From DASPFV01 sp035620975 (GTDB lineage Bacteria > Acidobacteriota > Vicinamibacteria > Vicinamibacterales > 2-12-FULL-66-21): a stretch of DNA of 36,908 nucleotides. This document shows, piece after piece, positions 32,354 to 36,908 of this stretch. The stretch spans positions 1 to 36,908 of the forward strand of contig DASPFV010000023.1 of assembly GCA_035620975.1 (NCBI GenBank), written 5' to 3'. The notes beneath the pieces are model-generated. The model saw only the letters and a list, made by a program, of their open reading frames with translations, made no database searches and was not told the origin of the DNA. How positions within the stretch are numbered: position 1 is the stretch's first letter; the number at the start of each line of letters is the position of its first letter. Made by a program: the position numbers and the translations under genes.

Positions 32354-33652
32354 GTGATTGACAGAAGAGACGTGCTCAAAGGCGCGGTCGGCGCGTTCAC
32401 GACGGCCCTGTTCACGGGCCGCGTCAGGGGCGCCAACGAGCGCGTGACGGTCGGCCACATCGGGATGGGCGCCATGGGTTCGAGCAATCTCGGCCATGTG
32501 CTCAAGCTGCCCGACGTGGAGCCGGTCGCCGTCTGTGACGTCTACGCGCCGGCACTGGCCAGGGCCGTCGCCACGGCGGCCAAGGGGGGCAAGACCGTCA
32601 AGGCGGTGCGGGATTTCCGCGAGATCCTGGAGGACGACGCCATCGACGCCGTCTGCGTGTCCACACCGGATCACTGGCACGCCTACATGACCGTCGAAGC
32701 GTGCAGGCGCGGCAAGGACGTCTTCGTCGAGAAGCCTGCGTCGGTCTACGTGGAGGAAGGGCAGAAGATGGTGCAGGCGGCGCGGAAGTACAACCGCGTC
32801 GTGCAGGCCGGCACGATGCAGCGCTCGGGCGGCTACTTCAGAAAGGCCGCGGAGATCGTCCAGAGCGGTGTCCTCGGCGAGGTGACGTTCTGCCACACCT
32901 GGCAGAGCGGCGCCGTGAGGAAGCAGGGGTGGGGCAGACCTCCCGACGGCCCCGTGCCGGAAGGCCTCGACTGGGACATGTGGCTGGGGCCGGCGCCGAA
33001 GGTGCCGTTCAATCCCAACCGCTGGGGCGTCGGTGTCGCGACGTTCCCCACCTTCCGCTACTTCTGGGATTACGCGGGCGGCGCGATGACCGACTGGGGG
33101 GTGCACCTGATCGACCCCGTCCATCAGTGCTTCGGCGAGCCGATGCCCGTCGCGATCTCGGCGATGGGGGACAAGCTGTACGTGGACGACAACGTGGAGA
33201 CGCCCGACACCATGATGGCCACGTTCCGCTACCCGGCGTTTCTGCTGACCTACGAGAGCCGCACGGCCAATCCGATGCCGATGTTCGGCCACGGTGCCGC
33301 GACGTCGATCCACGGGTCCGAAGGCACGCTGATCGTCAGACGCGGCGGCTGCTATCTGGTTCCCAACGAGAAATCATCGATCACCGCGCTGACGTTCGAG
33401 AAGGACGCGGCGATGAACGAGATGAACGTCCCGCACTGGAAGGACTTCATCGAGTGCATCAGGACGCGCGCCCGGCCGGCCAGCGACATCGAGACGTGCG
33501 TCCGATCGTCGACCGCGTGCATCCTGGCGAACCTGTCGATGCGGCACCGGTCATGGATCGACTGGGACGAGGCCAACTGGACGGTGAAGCAGGATCACAT
33601 CCGTCCCTTGCTGAAGGCCCGCTACCGCGCGCCGTGGAAGCTGGAGGTGTAG
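32354..33652 (+). CDS. Tat-exported Gfo/Idh/MocA family oxidoreductase
   Basis: A 432-residue NAD(P)-dependent sugar or inositol dehydrogenase-like protein. The N-terminus DRRDVLKGAVGAFTTALF is a twin-arginine signal (RRxxLKG), so it is folded with its cofactor and exported. The Rossmann domain has VTVGHIGMGAMGSSNLGHVL, then VSTPDHWHAYMTVEACRRGKD and the family signature VFVEKPAS. The C-terminal half (WDMWLGPAPKVPFNPNRWG, then DWGVHLIDPVH) matches the secreted planctomycete/acidobacterial subgroup. Members oxidise or act as hydrolase-like enzymes on sugars; the substrate is not evident. The GTG start has an AGGAGG ribosome binding site 7 bases upstream. It is convergent with the M55 peptidase gene. 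Confidence 0.92.
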   Translation: MIDRRDVLKGAVGAFTTALFTGRVRGANERVTVGHIGMGAMGSSNLGHVLKLPDVEPVAVCDVYAPALARAVATAAKGGKTVKAVRDFREILEDDAIDAVCVSTPDHWHAYMTVEACRRGKDVFVEKPASVYVEEGQKMVQAARKYNRVVQAGTMQRSGGYFRKAAEIVQSGVLGEVTFCHTWQSGAVRKQGWGRPPDGPVPEGLDWDMWLGPAPKVPFNPNRWGVGVATFPTFRYFWDYAGGAMTDWGVHLIDPVHQCFGEPMPVAISAMGDKLYVDDNVETPDTMMATFRYPAFLLTYESRTANPMPMFGHGAATSIHGSEGTLIVRRGGCYLVPNEKSSITALTFEKDAAMNEMNVPHWKDFIECIRTRARPASDIETCVRSSTACILANLSMRHRSWIDWDEANWTVKQDHIRPLLKARYRAPWKLEV

Positions 33653-33690
33653 CAGGAGGCTCCGCATCCCGATGGGACAGGGGAAGACCG

Positions 33691-34584
33691 TCAATCCGGA
33701 TTGATGTACCGATACAGCAGCCGGATGAGCGTGTAGGCGCGCGGCATGGTCTCGCTGGAGAACGCGATCGTGTCGGGCGCGGGGCGCAGCATGCCGGGCA
33801 GGGTTTCGGCGACTTCAGGAATGAAGGTCTCGCGGAACTGCACTTCGACCTTGTAGGAAGCCTCACGCCGGGGCGTCAGCCGCGTGGCCCGGCTGACGCT
33901 CTCGCGCGCCGCTGTTTCGATCTCCCGGTGGACCTCGTCCAGCGGCCGGAGCTCGACGGCGCGCGGGTTGATCGCACGCTTCACGGCCACGGTTCGCGCG
34001 CCGCTCGCGACCGCGCTCACCTGCCGCACCGCGACGTCATCGCCGGTCACGAGTACGACGGGCACGCCGTACCAGCCCGCTACGAGCGTGTTCAGCCCCC
34101 CTTCGCCGAGCGATCGGCCGTTGACCCGGACGTCAGCGACGACGCCGCTGCCCGTGTGCGCGAAGAGGCCCTCGGGGCTGCCCGCCTGCGCGTGGTAGCC
34201 GATGAACAGCGCCGCGTCGAACGAGTCGTCCAGCCCTTCCATCATTCCCGCCCGCTTGAAGCTGTGGCTGATCAGGCTGACGCCGGACTCGAGATCCTCC
34301 AGCCGGAGGTTGCGCATGCTGCCGTGCGAGTCGTTGACGACGATCTGGCTCGCGCCGGCCGCCCGTGCACCCCGGATGGCCGCATTGGTGTCGTCGGCCA
34401 TCAGCTTCCGCGATCGGGCGTACTCCGCGCCCGCGGCTGACAGCTGGTCGGAGCCGGAGATGCCGCTGATGCCCTCCATGTCCACCGAGATGAAGATCTT
34501 CTTCCCGGGCTTCCCGGGCTGGGCGTGAAGCGTCAGGCCGAGCCCGGCGACAGCAACCGATGCGAAAGCGAGACGGCGCAACAC
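33691..34584 (-). CDS. secreted M55 family D-aminopeptidase (DppA-like)
   Basis: A 297-residue zinc peptidase of family M55. Metal-binding and catalytic segments are FISVDMEGISG with Asp35 and Glu37, VVNDSHGSMRN, FIGYHAQAG and AHTGSG. A signal peptide (LAFASVAVAGLGLTLHA-Q) directs it to the periplasm, unlike Bacillus DppA, which is cytoplasmic. M55 enzymes cleave D-Ala- or Gly-containing dipeptides, so recycling of peptidoglycan peptides is plausible. The GTG start has a strong AAAGGAGG ribosome binding site seven bases away. A separate -10 box lies about 110 bases upstream. It is a single-gene unit, convergent with the oxidoreductase. Confidence 0.93.
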   Translation of the reverse strand: MLRRLAFASVAVAGLGLTLHAQPGKPGKKIFISVDMEGISGISGSDQLSAAGAEYARSRKLMADDTNAAIRGARAAGASQIVVNDSHGSMRNLRLEDLESGVSLISHSFKRAGMMEGLDDSFDAALFIGYHAQAGSPEGLFAHTGSGVVADVRVNGRSLGEGGLNTLVAGWYGVPVVLVTGDDVAVRQVSAVASGARTVAVKRAINPRAVELRPLDEVHREIETAARESVSRATRLTPRREASYKVEVQFRETFIPEVAETLPGMLRPAPDTIAFSSETMPRAYTLIRLLYRYINPD

Positions 34585-34693
34585 GCCGAGACCTCCTTTC
34601 CACTGTGGGGCTCCGCCCGCACCCCGGCTCGGGTAAACGCGGTCGCCCCCCGGTCCGTGTCCCCGCAGCCGCGCTGGGCGCCTCGAGGGACCG

Positions 34694-34723
34694 AGTATAG
34701 ACTCGCGGCTCGCGGATTGTCGC
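34694..34723 (-). promoter_or_regulatory. putative promoter of the M55 peptidase gene
   Basis: Minus-strand TATACT at 34699-34694, with a weak -35 GCGACA at 34723-34718 after an 18-base spacer. The leader would be about 105 bases. Confidence 0.4.
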
Positions 34724-34793
34724 CGGAGGCTGGCGGCTTCCTGTCAGTCGGGAGTGGAGTGGGTGTCTTCAGGCGGAATCGTTCAGCGGCCTG

Positions 34794-35570
34794 TTATCGT
34801 GTCCAGCCGCATTGCCTGGCGAACGGCGCGATGAGCGGCTCGAGCCCGCCGACGGAGAAGTGGATCACGACGGCGGCGGCGTTGTGGGGCTTGTAGCCGA
34901 TCCGCAGGGTCTTCGCGGTCAGCAGTCGCTGCACGAAGGCGTGGCCGTCGGGCGCGAACAGCGCGTCGTGCTCGTCGGAATCCTGCCAGCGCTCCGTCCG
35001 CTCGGGCTCGTCGTCGAGCGTGATCCGGACGGTGTGCCGCCCGTCCTCCGGCTCGATCTGCGCGGCGGATTCCGTGTACACGAACAGGTCCGTGCGGCGC
35101 TCGGTGCACCGCACGACGAGATGCGGGTGCGACTGGCGCATCCACACCGGAACCCTGTGGTCGGCAGGCAGCTCGAACGCCATGGCCCGCTTCTGGCGGC
35201 CGACCCAGTCCGGGTTCGCGCGCCAGACCGGTGTCACGGCCGGATCGGGGGTCATCACGCCGCCGGCGGGCGTGACTGCGGCGCCTGGCGCGGTCGCCGG
35301 CACCGGATCCGGGCTGCCCGACTTGGAGAGCAGCGCGAACGCTACCGTGCCGCAGAGGGCGAGGCCAGCGGTCACGCCGAACACCAGGAGCCGCTGCGTG
35401 GATGCGGCCGCAGGGCCAGTGGCGTTTTCCGGAGCCGACGCGGCAGCCTGGCGCAGCACGCTCTCGAGCGTCGGTTGACCCTCGCCCGGGTCGGCCTCCT
35501 CGTAGGCGCACCGATCGCAGATCGAGTGGGTGTCCGGAATCTCTCGCAGGCAGCGCGGACAGCGATTCAT
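34794..35570 (-). CDS. zinc-ribbon membrane protein with VasI-like C-terminal domain
   Basis: A 258-residue single-pass membrane protein. An N-terminal zinc ribbon (Cys4, Cys7, Cys18, Cys21 in CPRC and CDRC) is cytoplasmic. A linker leads to a transmembrane helix at about 61-81, then a Pro/Ala-rich stretch. The C-terminal domain reads PHLVVRCTERRTDLFVYTES, then DDEPERTERWQDS, KTLRIGYKPHN and GGLEPLIAPFARQCGW. This pattern resembles VasI/DUF-type extracytoplasmic domains associated with type VI secretion, though no type VI genes are here. The function is unknown. A short perfect hairpin, GGCGGCC-CC-GGCCGCC (35588-35603), lies just upstream of the start. The start ATG before CPRC is clear. Confidence 0.75.
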   Translation of the reverse strand: MNRCPRCLREIPDTHSICDRCAYEEADPGEGQPTLESVLRQAAASAPENATGPAAASTQRLLVFGVTAGLALCGTVAFALLSKSGSPDPVPATAPGAAVTPAGGVMTPDPAVTPVWRANPDWVGRQKRAMAFELPADHRVPVWMRQSHPHLVVRCTERRTDLFVYTESAAQIEPEDGRHTVRITLDDEPERTERWQDSDEHDALFAPDGHAFVQRLLTAKTLRIGYKPHNAAAVVIHFSVGGLEPLIAPFARQCGWTR

Positions 35571-35770
35571 GTGCCCCGTCCTGAACCGGCGGCCCCGGCC
35601 GCCACCCGCACGCCGACCTGTTTCCCGCGTGTGAGCATCGGTTCAGTCTGGAAGGGCGGGCAAGCGACGTACCAGCCTCAGGCGGGAACCATCAAGCGGA
35701 TTACGGGGCCTTCGTGTCGCGCGTGACACACGAGAAGCGGAGTTGGACTGACGGATTTGTGGACGGACAG

Positions 35771-35827
35771 CCCTGAGCCCTGAGCCCTGAGCCTGAACCC
35801 TGAGTCATGAGCCCTGAGCCCTGAGCC
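35771..35827. repeat. heptamer repeat array (site 4)
   Basis: About eight units of CCCTGAG with variants CCTGAA, CCCTGAGT and CATGAG (GGGCTCA on the minus strand). It ends two bases before the stop codon of the DHOD-like gene. It is the same GGGCTCW form as site 5 at 16786-16844. Confidence 0.88.
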
Positions 35828-35829
35828 AT

Positions 35830-36837
35830 TTATCGCCCCAGTCCCTGGAGCCGCCAGGCCTGCAGAATGCGCATGTAGTTCCCGCGCTCCAGGGCAGCCG
35901 GGTTGGGAATGCGGGCCAGGCTCATGCACCCCTGCGCGCGACCGACGGAGTCGTACCCGTGTTTCTCGAGCCAGCGCTCGAGATCCTTGACGACAAGGGA
36001 CAGGTACCCCGGTCCGTTGCGAAGGAGCGCCGAGACCATCTGGACGGCCTGTGCGCCGGCCATGATCGCCTTCAGCGCGTCGATCCCGGAGTGGACGCCG
36101 CCGGTGGCCGCCAGCGACGCGCGAATCCGGCCCGACAGGATGGCCAGCCAGCGCACGCGCAGGAGCAGGTCTTCGGGCGTGGACAGCTGGAGCCGCGCTA
36201 CCATTTCGCGCGAGTCGGGATCGATGTCGGCCTGGTAGAACCGGTTGAAGATCACCAGGCCGTCGGCGCCGGCCGCGTCGAGCTGCTGGGCCAGGTGCGG
36301 CAGCGACGAAAAGAATGGCGAGAGCTTCACCGCCACGGGAATGTCGACGCGGGCCTTGACCATGCGCACGACGTCGAGCACGCGGCGCTCCACGTCCGCG
36401 CCGCTCTCGGCCGGGTCCGTTGCCAGGTAGTAGAAGTTCAGCTCGATCGCGTCTGCCCCGGCCTGTTCGATCTGCGCGGCGTGGTCGACCCAGCCTGCGG
36501 GCGTCGTGCCGTTGAGCGAGCCGATCACCGGAACGCCGACCGCCGCCCGGATCCGCCGCACGTGCTCCAGGTAGCGATCGGGGGGGAAGGCGAATTCTTC
36601 GGGTAGCGGCAGCAGTTCCGCGGCTTCGGGATGGGAGGGGCTCGACGCGATCAGATAGTGGATGCGCCCGTAGGCTTCGCGCGTGATCTGCTCCTCGAAG
36701 AGCGATCTGACGACGATCGCGGCGGCGCCGGCATCCTCGAGCCGCCGCACCGTGTCGAGATCGTCGGCGAGCGGCGACGCGCCCGGCATCAGCGGATGCC
36801 GCAGCGACAGCCCGAGATACGTCGTCGACAGGTCCAT
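35830..36837 (-). CDS. dihydroorotate dehydrogenase-like flavoprotein
   Basis: A 335-residue FMN-binding TIM barrel related to class 1 dihydroorotate dehydrogenases. Family segments are TTYLGLSLRHPLMPGASPL, PVIGSLNGTTPAGWV, ADAIELNFYYLATDP, IPVAVKLSPFFSSL, GLVIFNRFYQ and SLAATGGVHSGIDALKAIM. This subgroup (DHOD-like protein) is often encoded next to pyruvate:ferredoxin oxidoreductase and lacks companion pyrimidine genes, so a true PyrD role is doubtful. The start is set at ATG 36837, where MDLSTTYLGL begins. The frame continues upstream over the end of the preceding gene. No signal peptide. The stop is two bases from the heptamer array. Confidence 0.88.
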   Translation of the reverse strand: MDLSTTYLGLSLRHPLMPGASPLADDLDTVRRLEDAGAAAIVVRSLFEEQITREAYGRIHYLIASSPSHPEAAELLPLPEEFAFPPDRYLEHVRRIRAAVGVPVIGSLNGTTPAGWVDHAAQIEQAGADAIELNFYYLATDPAESGADVERRVLDVVRMVKARVDIPVAVKLSPFFSSLPHLAQQLDAAGADGLVIFNRFYQADIDPDSREMVARLQLSTPEDLLLRVRWLAILSGRIRASLAATGGVHSGIDALKAIMAGAQAVQMVSALLRNGPGYLSLVVKDLERWLEKHGYDSVGRAQGCMSLARIPNPAALERGNYMRILQAWRLQGLGR

Positions 36838-36848
36838 TCGCCCCGCCG

Positions 36849-36908
36849 CTACTTCGCGAACGTCTCCGCCGGTACCCCGGTGTTGAACCGCCACTCCGTC
36901 ATCGTGAG
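36849..36908 (-). CDS. C-terminal end of an unidentified upstream gene (partial)
   Basis: The minus strand from the window edge reads LTMTEWRFNTGVPAETFAK and then TAG. The frame fits the end of a gene whose body lies outside the window. The stop is 11 bases before the DHOD-like start, typical operon spacing. Too little is present to assign a family. Confidence 0.4.
   Translation of the reverse strand, partial: LTMTEWRFNTGVPAETFAK

Noticed and set aside
35830..36837. pyrD, authentic pyrimidine biosynthesis dehydrogenase.
   Set aside because: It matches the DHOD-like subgroup and no other pyrimidine gene is adjacent, so no gene symbol is given.

Overview
The window is very GC-rich, gene-dense bacterial chromosome. 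Its gene content points to Acidobacteriota, most likely the Vicinamibacteria (subdivision 6) branch. The indicators are two long ADOP-type permeases each preceded by a PadR regulator, three serine/threonine kinases fused to TolB/WD40-like propellers, an ECF sigma factor overlapping one of those kinases, a secreted S9 peptidase, a secreted M55 peptidase and a Tat-exported Gfo/Idh/MocA protein. The lineage is inferred from gene families. No rRNA or tRNA gene, CRISPR array, prophage or complete insertion sequence was seen.

Layout. 1-3004: PadR regulator (5' end outside the window) and ADOP permease. 3005-3350: repeat-rich spacer. 3351-7679 (+): secreted small protein, SWIM-SNF2 helicase, STAS protein. 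7686-11742 (-): kinase followed by a secreted esterase. 11743-12204: divergent spacer filled with two repeat families. 12205-15635 (+): ECF sigma factor and overlapping kinase. 15622-17429 (-): FAD monooxygenase and OsmC-like protein. 17430-17623: hairpin-rich divergent spacer. 17624-21528 (+): S9 peptidase, then a MATE exporter with a long structured leader. 21557-24584 (-): second PadR-ADOP pair. 24660-27585 (-): endonuclease/exonuclease/phosphatase-fold protein, esterase and ATP-grasp enzyme, with a decayed kinase fragment just upstream. 27824-28725 (-): two-gene unit of unknown function next to a 16-bp inverted-repeat element. 28907-29497 (-): DJ-1/PfpI protein. 29612-33652 (+): third kinase and the oxidoreductase. 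33691-36908 (-): M55 peptidase, zinc-ribbon membrane protein, DHOD-like protein and the tail of one more gene.

How the genes fit together. Most of the window is about signalling, export and cell-envelope degradation: kinases with putative extracytoplasmic propellers, an ECF sigma factor, PadR-controlled permeases, and secreted hydrolases. There is no single metabolic pathway. Two kinases flank one spacer, with the sigma factor beside it, which suggests a local signalling hub.

The least conventional signal is in the spacers. A degenerate 7-bp repeat family (GGTTCCR and GGGCTCW forms) occurs at five places, three of them touching a stop codon; in the OsmC gene it supplies the last codons and the stop. 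A second family built on ACACCGCCACGGA supplies the tail and stop of the S9 peptidase, and in reverse orientation the start codon of the ECF sigma factor. Also notable are a promoter/operator dyad giving a nearly leaderless PadR gene, a possible attenuator in front of the MATE gene, and a kinase N-terminal relic.
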